Part shown: piece by piece, positions 6,237 through 12,585 of the stretch
Numbering within the stretch: position 1 is the first letter of the stretch
Layout: each line of letters starts with the position of its first letter
Assembly: GCA_002690445.1 (NCBI GenBank)
Contig: NZER01000226.1
Location: forward strand, 1-20,684
Length of the DNA stretch: 20,684 nucleotides
Reading direction: 5' to 3'
DNA from: Candidatus Pacearchaeota archaeon
GTDB lineage: Archaea > Nanoarchaeota > Nanoarchaeia > Pacearchaeales > GW2011-AR1
The notes under the pieces: model-generated
Database searches by the model: none
The model's input: only the letters and a program-made list of their open reading frames with translations
What the model was told of the DNA's origin: nothing
Position numbers and translations under genes: made by a program

Positions 6237-6464
6237 ATCCCAATCTACGAATACGAGTGTTTGGCCTGTGGCCGCCAGCAGGAGTTGTTCCTCAAGATGG
6301 AGCACTCCACACCGCACTGCTCGAAGTGCCTCAAGGCTATGAGGAAGAAGCTCTCTCGAAGTAGCTTCTGTCTCAAGGGCTCCGGGTGGGCGAAAGACAA
6401 CTACGGGATTCGCGATGGACAAGCAAGCAGAGGCTCGGCGGGAGGGGATTCGGGAGAGAGCTGA
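6237..6464 (+). CDS. FmdB-type zinc-ribbon protein with apparent ATC start, 75 aa
   Basis: The frame reads PIYEYECLACGRQQELFLKM, then HCSKCLKAMRKKLSRSSFCL, then KGSGWAKDNYG. This matches the FmdB/CxxC_CxxC regulatory zinc-ribbon family: (M)PIYEYxCxxCG, a CxxC pair and F.LKGSGW. The zinc ligands are Cys 8, 11, 28 and 31. The codon where family members have Met is ATC (6237-6239), with GAGG six bases before it. The first ordinary start codon in frame, TTG 6261, would remove the first cysteine. I therefore call an ATC start, with a start-codon mutation as the alternative. The family is small and its role unclear (putative regulators; common in phages). The 3' end overlaps the next gene by 50 bases. 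Confidence 0.75.
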   Translation: MPIYEYECLACGRQQELFLKMEHSTPHCSKCLKAMRKKLSRSSFCLKGSGWAKDNYGIRDGQASRGSAGGDSGES

Positions 6465-6573
6465 GAGCGGGTGGAGGCCTGTCCTCAGCGCTGACGTGAT
6501 CTGGCTGATCGAAGAGATCGAGAGGAGGAACGAGATGATCGGGAGGCTGCGGGGGCAGAAGGACCGTGAGTAG
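6415..6573 (+). CDS. Small helical protein, 52 aa
   Basis: ATG 6415 lies inside the tail of the zinc-ribbon gene in another frame. The product (MDKQAEARREGIRERAESGW, then RPVLSADVIWLIEEIERRNE, then MIGRLRGQKDRE) is charged and amphipathic, consistent with two helices. Its stop overlaps the GTG start of the next gene, so both ends are tied to neighbours. The reading frame is convincing (helical heptads and no rare residues), but the family and function are unknown. Confidence 0.65.
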   Translation: MDKQAEARREGIRERAESGWRPVLSADVIWLIEEIERRNEMIGRLRGQKDRE

Positions 6574-6919
6574 GAGGGTCTCACCCTGGGTGGAGACGAC
6601 CTACCAGAGGGACGGCCGAGAGCTGCTCCTCCCCGTCCGTGCTCGGGTGCTGGCCAAGGACCTGCGTAACTTGAGGCGGGGGCATTTCTCCATCATCCAG
6701 GGGGAAGCCTGGACCCTCGATGCCGAGCAAGAGTGGACCCCCTACAAGCGCTTCCCCCGAGTGAAGCTCCCCTTCATCCCTACCGACGAGCAGCTTGAAG
6801 GCCTGGCCGAGGCCGTGGCTGACGCGCTCGTCGAGTGGATCGAGGAGAACGACCCCGAGGGGCTGGAGCGGCTCCTCCTGCAGGCTCCCGAAGTCAAGTG
6901 GGATGGGGAGGTCTTGTGA
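6566..6919 (+). CDS. Unknown protein, 117 aa
   Basis: GTG 6566 overlaps the previous gene's last codons. The product begins MSRRVSPWVETTYQRDGREL. The N-terminal half looks like a small beta domain (LLPVRARVLAKDLRNLRRG, then FSIIQGEAWTLDAEQEWTPY). The C-terminal half is an acidic helical pair (LEGLAEAVADALVEWIEEN, then GLERLLLQAPEVKW). There are no cysteines and no membrane segment. No family is recognised. The gene closes this operon segment; a 61-base gap with a strong promoter follows. Confidence 0.75.
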   Translation: MSRRVSPWVETTYQRDGRELLLPVRARVLAKDLRNLRRGHFSIIQGEAWTLDAEQEWTPYKRFPRVKLPFIPTDEQLEGLAEAVADALVEWIEENDPEGLERLLLQAPEVKWDGEVL

Positions 6920-6929
6920 AGCTCTTCGC

Positions 6930-6966
6930 TTGACAGGAAAACTTTGACAGAGTATGACAGTTGTCA
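6930..6966 (+). promoter_or_regulatory. Sigma-70-like promoter with overlapping TGACA-N2-TGTCA operator, copy 2
   Basis: TTGACA (6930-6935), 17 bases, TATGAC (6953-6958), then the perfect dyad TGACAGTTGTCA (6955-6966) covering the -10 box and probable start point. GGAGG at 6972-6976 precedes the ATG at 6981. Spacing and a 21-base core (6950-6970) match the promoter at 226-269. A second TTGACAG at 6944-6950 lies inside the spacer. The dyad suggests repressor control shared by both sites. Confidence 0.8.
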
Positions 6967-6980
6967 CTTACGGAGGGCCT

Positions 6981-7268
6981 ATGCGCGGAAGGGCATTCAT
7001 CAAGAGGGTGGTGGGAAGGCTGGCCGAGGCTGTCGGACTGACGGTGTCCGATGAGGCCCATCTGAGCTGGACTCGCCCTCGTCGAGAGAAGGATGGGGAG
7101 ATGGAGGAGGCCCCCTTCGTCTGGGTCGATGAGGTCATGATCGAGACGATGACAGGCCAATTCATCTACTGCTTCGACTTCCCCTGGGAGCCCCTCCTCG
7201 ACTTCGAGGGGGCCACCTTCGACCTCTTCTGCGAGATCACTGGCTACGACAAGGAGAAGCTGCGATGA
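6981..7268 (+). CDS. Unknown protein under the dyad-operator promoter, 95 aa
   Basis: I use ATG 6981, four bases after GGAGG. The in-frame ATG at 6954 falls within the promoter -10 box and dyad and has no ribosome site. The product is MRGRAFIKRVVGRLAEAVGL, then LSWTRPRREKDGEMEEAPFV, then VDEVMIETMTGQFIYCFDFP, ending near FEGATFDLFCEITGYDKEKL. It is a small alpha/beta protein with an acidic, aromatic C-terminal half. No motif is recognised. It shares its promoter type with the gene at 1-216 and overlaps the next gene by ATGA. Confidence 0.8.
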   Translation: MRGRAFIKRVVGRLAEAVGLTVSDEAHLSWTRPRREKDGEMEEAPFVWVDEVMIETMTGQFIYCFDFPWEPLLDFEGATFDLFCEITGYDKEKLR

Positions 7269-7690
7269 AGAGCTGGACCCGAGAGGAGCGCGAGAACCAC
7301 CTGCGCCTCACCTCCGCCAAGATGGACCTGGCAGAGGTGCTGGGATGGCCGAAGATGGACAACCTGTCCTGGTTTCCGGTCTGGCCGGGGGGCTGGTGTC
7401 TGTTGGGCCGGGCAGCAGCCCTTAGCGTTCAGGACTCCCAGCGCTCCATCAACTTCGAGTTGGGTGAGGGTGTTGGGAACCCTGTCGAGGCTGTGAAGGC
7501 TGCCATCGAGAGGATCCAGAACAGTCCTGAGAGGCTTCAAGAGAAGGTCCGCTGGTACTGCCCCGCGCATAGCTGGGAGGAGGTCGTCCTCCGGGGCCAC
7601 ATGCACTCCGGCTGTCCGAAGTGTGGGGGTTACTTCTGCGAGCCTTGGAGCCCTCCAGTGCCAGTTGTCGAATCCGGAGAAGAAGAGTAG
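7265..7690 (+). CDS. Unknown protein with C-terminal zinc ribbon, 141 aa
   Basis: ATG 7265 overlaps the upstream stop (ATGA). Residues 1-100 are unrecognised (MKSWTREERENHLRLTSAKM, then LSWFPVWPGGWCLLGRAAAL). The C-terminal region contains WYCPAHSWEEVVLRGHMHSG followed by CPKCGGYFC, giving a C-x2-H and C-x2-C arrangement that fits a zinc ribbon. Such ribbons often mediate nucleic-acid or protein contacts in phage accessory proteins. The last residues are acidic. The partner and role are unknown. Confidence 0.8.
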   Translation: MKSWTREERENHLRLTSAKMDLAEVLGWPKMDNLSWFPVWPGGWCLLGRAAALSVQDSQRSINFELGEGVGNPVEAVKAAIERIQNSPERLQEKVRWYCPAHSWEEVVLRGHMHSGCPKCGGYFCEPWSPPVPVVESGEEE

Positions 7691-7699
7691 ACTTCTGTC

Positions 7700-7744
7700 A
7701 TGTTCATCCCCTCCCCCTCGAAGCAGAAGACGGCAAAGTCGTGA
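7700..7744 (+). CDS. Possible 14-codon leader peptide
   Basis: An ATG at 7700 opens MFIPSPSKQKTAKS, and its TGA overlaps the GTG start of the next gene (GTGA). The ribosome site is weak. It fills the 50-base gap and could couple translation of the downstream GTG, but a frame this short can arise by chance. Confidence 0.25.
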   Translation: MFIPSPSKQKTAKS

Positions 7745-8337
7745 CCAGGATCGACGAGGCCTGGACCGAGTGGTCGGGAGCCGAGGCCCGAGCTTACGCT
7801 GCCTCTGCTTTTGGTGGCCTCCTCAAGGGAGCGCAAGGGGACCACCTCGAACGGGTGACCCTCGTCCCTGGAGAGGCGTGGCTCCTTCGGGCGTTCAGCG
7901 CGGGCCGTGCCGGTGTGAGCGTCGGGCAAGACATCAAGACCTTGATCAAGCCCTTCACCTCAGATGAGCAGTGGGAGGAAGCCGCCGAGGCTTACAGGAA
8001 CGTCAGGTGGAGCCCCGGAGACATCTGGTTCCAGGTCAAGAGAGAAGAGCCTACGAGGTACAACGTCTTGAAGGAGACCGAGTCGGGGTGGGTCGAGATG
8101 ATCAGGCCGACAGCTGCCTCGGAGGTAGAGGCAGCTCTTGGTAAGTACGCTGACAGGCTCGAAGAGGTCGAAGGGTTGATCCTCTTGAGAGCCCTGCTTC
8201 AGTGGCCGAAAGGCTGGAACGGGGATGCCATTCGGGGAAAGAGCTTGGTCTTGGACGGGCAGGCTCGATGGAGAACGCTTCGGGACGCGGACCTCCTGGG
8301 CATCCTCCGTCAGGGGAAGAGAGGGCGGAGACCCTGA
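7741..8337 (+). CDS. Unknown protein, 198 aa
   Basis: The first usable start is GTG 7741 (MTRIDEAWTEWSGAEARAYA). The open frame extends further upstream but without a credible start and over the previous gene. The GTG itself has a poor ribosome site. The sequence is alpha/beta: GEAWLLRAFSAGRAGVSVGQ, a helical stretch (DEQWEEAAEAYRNVRW), strands in GDIWFQVKREEPTRYNVLKE, a helix (ASEVEAALGKYADRLEEV), and a basic tail (RQGKRGRRP). There are no cysteines, signal peptide or membrane helix. No family is recognised. Confidence 0.75.
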   Translation: MTRIDEAWTEWSGAEARAYAASAFGGLLKGAQGDHLERVTLVPGEAWLLRAFSAGRAGVSVGQDIKTLIKPFTSDEQWEEAAEAYRNVRWSPGDIWFQVKREEPTRYNVLKETESGWVEMIRPTAASEVEAALGKYADRLEEVEGLILLRALLQWPKGWNGDAIRGKSLVLDGQARWRTLRDADLLGILRQGKRGRRP

Positions 8338-8343
8338 AGGGGA

Positions 8344-8769
8344 ATGCTCATGTGGAAGGAGCTTGAGAACTGTGACTTGGAGGTCCTCCAGCTCTGCGGG
8401 TACAGGTTGGTCTGCAGCTCCCTCGTAGGCTTCGACGACGCCTCCACGATCACCTTGCCTTCTTGCCCTCGGGCCTTGGCCCTCTCGTGGCGTGATGTGG
8501 GGGGAGAAGGCTCGGCCCTCACAGCTCGTGAGATCTCGGTTTGGGGGAAGGGGCAGGGGGAAGGCCGAGTCTCTATGACCGTCGTGGTGGAAGAGGACAA
8601 CACGTCCGGCCTCGCTGTCCGATACCGCTCTTGGGGAGGGGAGGGAGACATGAAGGTCGAGGCGGGGGAGGTCTTCGAAGAGGTCCGCGCCCCTTCCGAG
8701 CTAGAGATGCTCGCTGCTCAAGTCGTCTCAGATGACGGTGTTGAGGATCAGAGCGAACCGAACCCCTGA
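8344..8769 (+). CDS. Unknown beta-rich protein, end of rightward block, 141 aa
   Basis: Starts at ATG 8344 (MLMWKELENCDLEVLQLCGY), with ATG 8350 as alternative; AAGGGGA lies directly upstream. The middle is rich in Ser, Gly and Val and probably all-beta (ISVWGKGQGEGRVSMTVVVE, then NTSGLAVRYRSWGGEGDMKV). An acidic helical tail follows. The last 42 bases overlap, tail to tail, the convergent oxygenase gene, so the two transcripts are antisense to each other there and no terminator fits between them. The function is unknown. Confidence 0.75.
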   Translation: MLMWKELENCDLEVLQLCGYRLVCSSLVGFDDASTITLPSCPRALALSWRDVGGEGSALTAREISVWGKGQGEGRVSMTVVVEEDNTSGLAVRYRSWGGEGDMKVEAGEVFEEVRAPSELEMLAAQVVSDDGVEDQSEPNP

Positions 8770-9417
8770 CTCGACCGGGGAGACCGAGTGGAAGGGGCCT
8801 TGCTGCCCTTCAATGGTGCAGGGGAGGGTCATGATGTCACCGGAGCAGAGGGTGATGCTTTCCCTGCAGCCATCGGGCAGCTCGATGCTCGTGGTAGCCC
8901 CTTCCCACTCTCCGAGGACCCCGATCACGGTGTACCCCACGTTGTTGAGAGGGTCGCGGTGTCGCTTGACGAACTCGCCGGGGAGGTAGCGGCGCAAGAA
9001 GACAGTGTTGAACTGCTGCTGCACCTTGCTCTCCAGCAACTCAACTAGCTGGGAGAGCTGCTTCGGGAACGGCAGCCGAGAGCCTCCGCCCCACTTGACG
9101 GAGTGGAAGTCGCCCAGCCAACTCGGGCACGGCTTGAAGGGAAGAGTATCCAGGCTCCGAGCCGGGGGCAGATCGAGACCGGAGGGGATGGCTCGTCGAA
9201 GTACCTGCACCCCGCTTTTGGGTGTCACAGGCTTCATCCCCTCTCGTGCAAGCTCTTCAAGGGGGCTCAGCAGACTCTTGAACCCTGGGGGAGGAGAGAA
9301 GGTGACCTCCACCCTGCACCCCGTGAAGACCTGGTGCCTCCCGGTCCAGCGTTGATACTCCGGCCAGGAGACTCGGCAGTAGCTCTTGCACTTCTTGCAC
9401 GAGACGTAGGCTTTCAC
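8728..9417 (-). CDS. 2OG-Fe(II) dioxygenase (AlkB-like fold), 229 aa
   Basis: The C-terminal half has the double-stranded beta-helix signature. It contains LRRYLPGEFVKRHRDPL with His153-x-Asp155, then GATTSIELPDG, GDIMTLPC, His210 in GPFHSVSPVESG, and Arg220 in VRFALI. These are the two iron His, the iron Asp, and the 2-oxoglutarate-binding Arg ten residues after the second His. The family oxidises or demethylates nucleic acids or proteins with oxygen and 2-oxoglutarate; the substrate here is unknown. The N-terminus carries a cysteine cluster (CKKCKSYC, plus Cys34), a likely extra zinc site. The GTG start (9417) overlaps the upstream stop (GTGA). It is third in the operon after the DUF3987-like ATPase, so a role in DNA or nucleotide metabolism is inferred. 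Confidence 0.85.
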   Translation of the reverse strand: MKAYVSCKKCKSYCRVSWPEYQRWTGRHQVFTGCRVEVTFSPPPGFKSLLSPLEELAREGMKPVTPKSGVQVLRRAIPSGLDLPPARSLDTLPFKPCPSWLGDFHSVKWGGGSRLPFPKQLSQLVELLESKVQQQFNTVFLRRYLPGEFVKRHRDPLNNVGYTVIGVLGEWEGATTSIELPDGCRESITLCSGDIMTLPCTIEGQQGPFHSVSPVESGVRFALILNTVI

Positions 9418-9662
9418 CAGCCTGACTCCCTTCCGAGGGCAGCGAGCTGTTCGAGGGCTCCGAGACCTGGACGGAAATTGGGAGGGGGCGGGTAGCCCCT
9501 GCTCACCGCGATTGGCCTCTTGCAGCCTCGGGCCACGTGTTCATAGGCTGCCTCGCGCCACTTAGGCCATCGGCTGCACCAGTAGAGCTGGCAGTAGAGG
9601 CAGACCAGGAAGCGGGGGAAGGGGTGGACGCCGTCCCACTCCCAGGGAGGCTCTTGGTCCAT
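9414..9662 (-). CDS. Small putative zinc-finger protein, 82 aa
   Basis: ATG 9662 overlaps the ATPase stop as TGATG, and its own stop overlaps the oxygenase start, so all three genes are translationally linked. Residues 19-47 (FLVCLYCQLYWC, then EAAYEHVARGCKRP) hold C-x2-C followed by H-x4-C about 17 residues later, a classic small zinc-finger layout. The C-terminus is Pro/Gly-rich. It may be a DNA-binding partner of the replication protein. The family is not recognised. Confidence 0.8.
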   Translation of the reverse strand: MDQEPPWEWDGVHPFPRFLVCLYCQLYWCSRWPKWREAAYEHVARGCKRPIAVSRGYPPPPNFRPGLGALEQLAALGRESGW

Positions 9663-11860
9663 CAGAAGCTGCTTCGGGAGTGGAGCGTGTAGACGATGCC
9701 GAGCGTGGTCTTCTGCCGCGACACTCGACCCTCTTCCATCAGGGAGTCCAACATCTCAGCGATGGGCCTCTTCCGCATCTTGAGGATGGAGAGGATCTCT
9801 CCCAGGGTCGACACCCCACCGTGGGTCATGATCGCCTGCATCACAGCCCGCCGGAGCCGCGCGTCGGGGTGTTCGGCGATGACATCGGAGAGATGAACAA
9901 GGCTCTTGACGTGCAGCTCGATGAGGGCGATGGCTGGCTCCAGGACATCGAGTCCCATGAGCCAGGGCTGCCCAGCAAGAGCAGCGCCGAAGTCCCACCC
10001 GTAGATGAGGGCTGCTTTTCGGGCCATTGAGGGGGCGCGAGACCGGATGCCGATGATGTTCTCGGGCAGCTTCCGGTTGGTGATGTCGTTGTACCACTGG
10101 GCCCATCGTTGCCGAGCTTGGTTGTCCAGGCCCATGCAGAAGCCAGCCGTGGTCGTAGTGGCCCGGTTCCGGATCTCGGTGGTCAGCCAAGAGACGTGGG
10201 TCTGGTCGCCGATCGGGTCGGGGTCGTTCCGCTCCCGCTTCCCGTACAGCACCATCCAGCGGCCCATGAAGCCACCGGTCCAGTCCTCGGCCAGCGTGTG
10301 CTTCTCAAGGTAGGGGATGGAGCAGGCCGCTCCGATGGAGAGGCGGGGGTTGTCTACCCGGACGATCTTGTTGTTGGCCTTCGTCCGTTGTGTCGAATGG
10401 CAGTTCCCCAGGATGACGACCTTGCCGTTCCTTCGGGTGACGAGGGTTCCGTGCTCGGTGGTAGCACACCAGACGCGAGTGCCAGGTTCGGGGTTGACCA
10501 GCTTGAACCGAATGCTCTTCTTGTTGCCCGGATCCGTAAGGACATGTCGTTGTGGGTTGATGCTCATTCGGTAGGCCGTCTTGCCGGAGGGCAGCTCTTG
10601 CACCCCGTACTGAGTGGCGTAGCCGTTGATGACGGCCAAGTGTTGAAGACGGTCGATAAAGGGCTCGCGGGTGGACCAGAGTAGGCCCTTCAAGCCCTTC
10701 TCAGTCTGCTCCCCATCAGCAAGAAGAAGTTCCTTCCAGAAGACCTCGAACTGGTTCTTGCTCATCTTCAAGAGTGGCAGGGGAAGGTCCTTGTCCAGCC
10801 ACTGGGTATAGGGGGCGATGTCCGCCTTCTTGATGTAGAGGGTCCAGATGTCAGAGGTGGCGATGTACTGCCCTTGGGCTCGCCCCTTCTCTGCGGTGAC
10901 CTTCTCCGTGTAGGGAAGGGAAAGTCGTTGGAGTAGTGCTCTGATCCGGTCGAGGTGCTTGTGTTCAGCCTGGTACAGGTTCAGCCCGCTTCCCGTGACT
11001 TCTGGCAGGCTGCTGTCGGTCAGGGCCCAGGCAATGAAGCGAAGCTCATCATCAGTGAGGTCAACACCCGGCTGGTCGAAGGTCGGCTCTGCAGAGAAGG
11101 GCAGGTAGAAGCTGCTCCTGCGGGCAGCCATCTCCTTGCCCGTCTTGACCAGGTAGCGAGGGGAAGGTTTGTAGTTCTGGCTGGGGTCGCGGTACTTGAT
11201 GTAGTAGCGGTGCCCCTCTGTGGTTCGGATGTCATGGTTGTGCCCCTTCAAGACGGCCATCTTCTCTCCAGGGCGCACCTCGCGAGAACCAACAGCAAGA
11301 ACCTTGGAATGGACGAGCGTGTCTGTCGTGGGGTCCAGGCAGATGGCTGTGTCCCCGACCTTGACCTCCCCGTCCTTCTTCCAACCGGATTCCGTAAGGA
11401 TTTCAGTACCTTGACAACAATCCCAGAGGTCGGCCAAGAGCGTCTTCGTCGGCTCGAAGTAGCCTCTCTGGGCCGAACTGAGGAACTTCCCGAACTCTGA
11501 GATGGGGATGAACTGGCTGGGCCGGCGGGCGAGGGAGTCGATCAGACCTTCAGGGCTTCCAGGGAAGTCTCCGATCAGGGGCGCAGCAGCTTGGTCAAGA
11601 ATCGACTTCCCGACTGCCAGAGCGCTAGACTTCTGATCTTCCCCACTCCGGCCCACCAGGAGGCAAAAGTTGTTCGCCCTCAAAGTCCCGGCATAGGGCA
11701 TCCCGTAAGCCAGCGGGCAGGTGGTGCCGAGGATCGTGAGCCCCACGCCGAGGTGATAGACCAGAGGTGATGTTGTCTGATTCAGGGCATGGAGGACGTA
11801 AGTTCTGAGCCACCCCTGCTTGGGGACGGCAGCTGCCGCCTCAGCTTCTGTCACAGGCAC
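9662..11860 (-). CDS. DUF3987-type replicative ATPase interrupted by an intein, 732 aa precursor
   Basis: Without the intein this is about 393 residues. Residues 60-85 (LRANNFCLLVGRSGEDQKSS) hold a variant P-loop, with Gln where Gly is usual. ISEFGKFLSS (about 120-129) fits the Walker B/sensor area. The segment after the intein (VDNPRLSIGAACSIPYLEKH, then GGFMGRWMVLYGKRER) matches the DUF3987 family, found in phage and plasmid primase-helicases. The C-terminal 60 residues (LGEILSILKMRKRPIAEMLD, then EEGRVSRQ) look like a winged helix. It probably acts as a DNA-dependent ATPase in replication; no primase domain is attached. GTG 11860 follows GAGGG by eight bases. The frame stays open upstream (HFDGYEHSEDEGGD), so a longer N-terminus is possible. 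It heads the operon with the zinc-finger and oxygenase genes. Confidence 0.85.
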   Translation of the reverse strand: MPVTEAEAAAAVPKQGWLRTYVLHALNQTTSPLVYHLGVGLTILGTTCPLAYGMPYAGTLRANNFCLLVGRSGEDQKSSALAVGKSILDQAAAPLIGDFPGSPEGLIDSLARRPSQFIPISEFGKFLSSAQRGYFEPTKTLLADLWDCCQGTEILTESGWKKDGEVKVGDTAICLDPTTDTLVHSKVLAVGSREVRPGEKMAVLKGHNHDIRTTEGHRYYIKYRDPSQNYKPSPRYLVKTGKEMAARRSSFYLPFSAEPTFDQPGVDLTDDELRFIAWALTDSSLPEVTGSGLNLYQAEHKHLDRIRALLQRLSLPYTEKVTAEKGRAQGQYIATSDIWTLYIKKADIAPYTQWLDKDLPLPLLKMSKNQFEVFWKELLLADGEQTEKGLKGLLWSTREPFIDRLQHLAVINGYATQYGVQELPSGKTAYRMSINPQRHVLTDPGNKKSIRFKLVNPEPGTRVWCATTEHGTLVTRRNGKVVILGNCHSTQRTKANNKIVRVDNPRLSIGAACSIPYLEKHTLAEDWTGGFMGRWMVLYGKRERNDPDPIGDQTHVSWLTTEIRNRATTTTAGFCMGLDNQARQRWAQWYNDITNRKLPENIIGIRSRAPSMARKAALIYGWDFGAALAGQPWLMGLDVLEPAIALIELHVKSLVHLSDVIAEHPDARLRRAVMQAIMTHGGVSTLGEILSILKMRKRPIAEMLDSLMEEGRVSRQKTTLGIVYTLHSRSSF
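10403..11419 (-). mobile_element. Intein with degenerate LAGLIDADG endonuclease domain
   Basis: Precursor residues 148-486 form the intein. It starts at Cys148 (CCQGTEILTESGWKK, splicing block A), has the block B TxxH in RTTEGHRYYI, and ends with GTLVTRRNGKVVILGN. Cys487 is the +1 residue. Splicing would join LLADLWD to CHSTQRTK, restoring the LWDC motif of DUF3987. The penultimate residue is Gly instead of the usual His. The middle resembles a LAGLIDADG endonuclease (FIAWALTDSSL and FWKELLLADGEQ); the first motif is poor, so DNA cutting may be lost. Taking the second of the adjacent cysteines as residue 1 is less likely. Confidence 0.9.
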
Positions 11861-11992
11861 ATCACCGCCCTCATCCTCTGAGTGCTCGTAGCCGTCGAAG
11901 TGCCATCTGGCAAGGCTCCAGCAGCTCGTAGCACGCCGTCTGGGTGGGGGAGGCAGAGTCCCTCTCGCAGCCGGATAAACTCTTCACTCACG
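11861..11992. promoter_or_regulatory. Divergent intergenic region with candidate promoters
   Basis: This 132-base gap separates the leftward ATPase operon from the rightward 11993 gene. Leftward, TTGCCA (11913-11908), 17 bases, TACGAG (11890-11885) is a moderate promoter; GAGGG precedes the GTG at 11860. Rightward, GATAAA (11974-11979) lies 13 bases before the ATG and would give an almost leaderless message; no good -35 box is visible. Neither side shows the TGACA-N2-TGTCA dyad. Confidence 0.4.
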
Positions 11993-12208
11993 ATGGCGCA
12001 GTTCAAACCAAGCAAGGCCAGCCTCACACCCAAAAGGCAGGCCCTGATGACCCTTCGGTACACCAAGAAGGCCGTGGCGAGCTTGGAGGAGTTCATCGAG
12101 AAGTCTGACGACGTGCCCGGCTGGGTGTTGACCAAGATCAACCAGAGTGCGACCTGCTTGGGGGCAGCCCTCAGCTACGCCTCGTTCAAGAAGGACAATG
12201 GGCGATGA
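11993..12208 (+). CDS. Short phage protein with LEEFI...VPGWVLTKI motif, 71 aa
   Basis: The product is MAQFKPSKASLTPKRQALMT, then LRYTKKAVASLEEFIEKSDD, then VPGWVLTKINQSATCLGAAL, ending SYASFKKDNGR. The stretch from LEEFI to LSYASF resembles a short helical motif I know from marine and other tailed phages (roughly ddlPeWvqsKI..A.dyl), often in small or virion-associated proteins. I offer that likeness from memory. No ribosome site precedes the ATG; a -10-like GATAAA 13 bases upstream suggests a near-leaderless transcript. It overlaps the next gene (ATGA) and opens the putative virion-related block. Confidence 0.75.
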   Translation: MAQFKPSKASLTPKRQALMTLRYTKKAVASLEEFIEKSDDVPGWVLTKINQSATCLGAALSYASFKKDNGR

Positions 12209-12582
12209 CCAAGGCTGAGTGGGCAGCGCTGATCTACGGGCTCTCCGTGGCGGGAGCGGCTGGGTGGTCCTACTGGAGAGGGGCCCGAGAGCTGAAGGAG
12301 ATCGCTACCGATGCTCTCATCTACGGAGGGATGGCCGGAACGGGTATCAACGTCGTTGTCTGGCTCCAAGACGACGCCGCTGAGAAGGCTCAGACAGCGA
12401 AAGCGCTGACCAACGCTGGGGGCCAGGAGAAGTGCTCGACCTTCGGCAAGGTCAGCCAGGAGGGTCTCGCACTCCTCTCTCAGATCAACCCAGAGAAACT
12501 CTACAAGGCCGCTCACAAGCTGGGCGTCCAGATCGGCCCGCAAGAGGACAACATCTACCGTGTCGTCCTGCCGGAGAGCTGA
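12205..12582 (+). CDS. Small membrane protein, 125 aa
   Basis: ATG 12205 overlaps the previous stop. Residues 6-24 (WAALIYGLSVAGAAGWSYW) and 37-54 (DALIYGGMAGTGINVVVW) are two hydrophobic, Gly/Ala-rich segments separated by a charged turn, predicting a membrane hairpin. The soluble C-terminus (EKCSTFGKVSQEGLALLSQI, then INPEKLYKAAHKLGVQIGPQ) is helical with no recognised motif. Such proteins may act at the host membrane or in the virion; nothing here decides between them. A holin is conceivable, but no endolysin gene is nearby. Confidence 0.75.
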   Translation: MTKAEWAALIYGLSVAGAAGWSYWRGARELKEIATDALIYGGMAGTGINVVVWLQDDAAEKAQTAKALTNAGGQEKCSTFGKVSQEGLALLSQINPEKLYKAAHKLGVQIGPQEDNIYRVVLPES

Positions 12583-12585
12583 GAG

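Noticed and set aside
6261..6464. TTG start for the zinc-ribbon protein
   Set aside because: It would remove the PIYEY strand and the first zinc cysteine, both diagnostic of the family.
6954..6980. Upstream ATG giving MTVVTYGGP before the 6981 start
   Set aside because: It falls in the -10 box and operator, lacks a ribosome site, and the equivalent frame at the other promoter copy ends after 14 codons.
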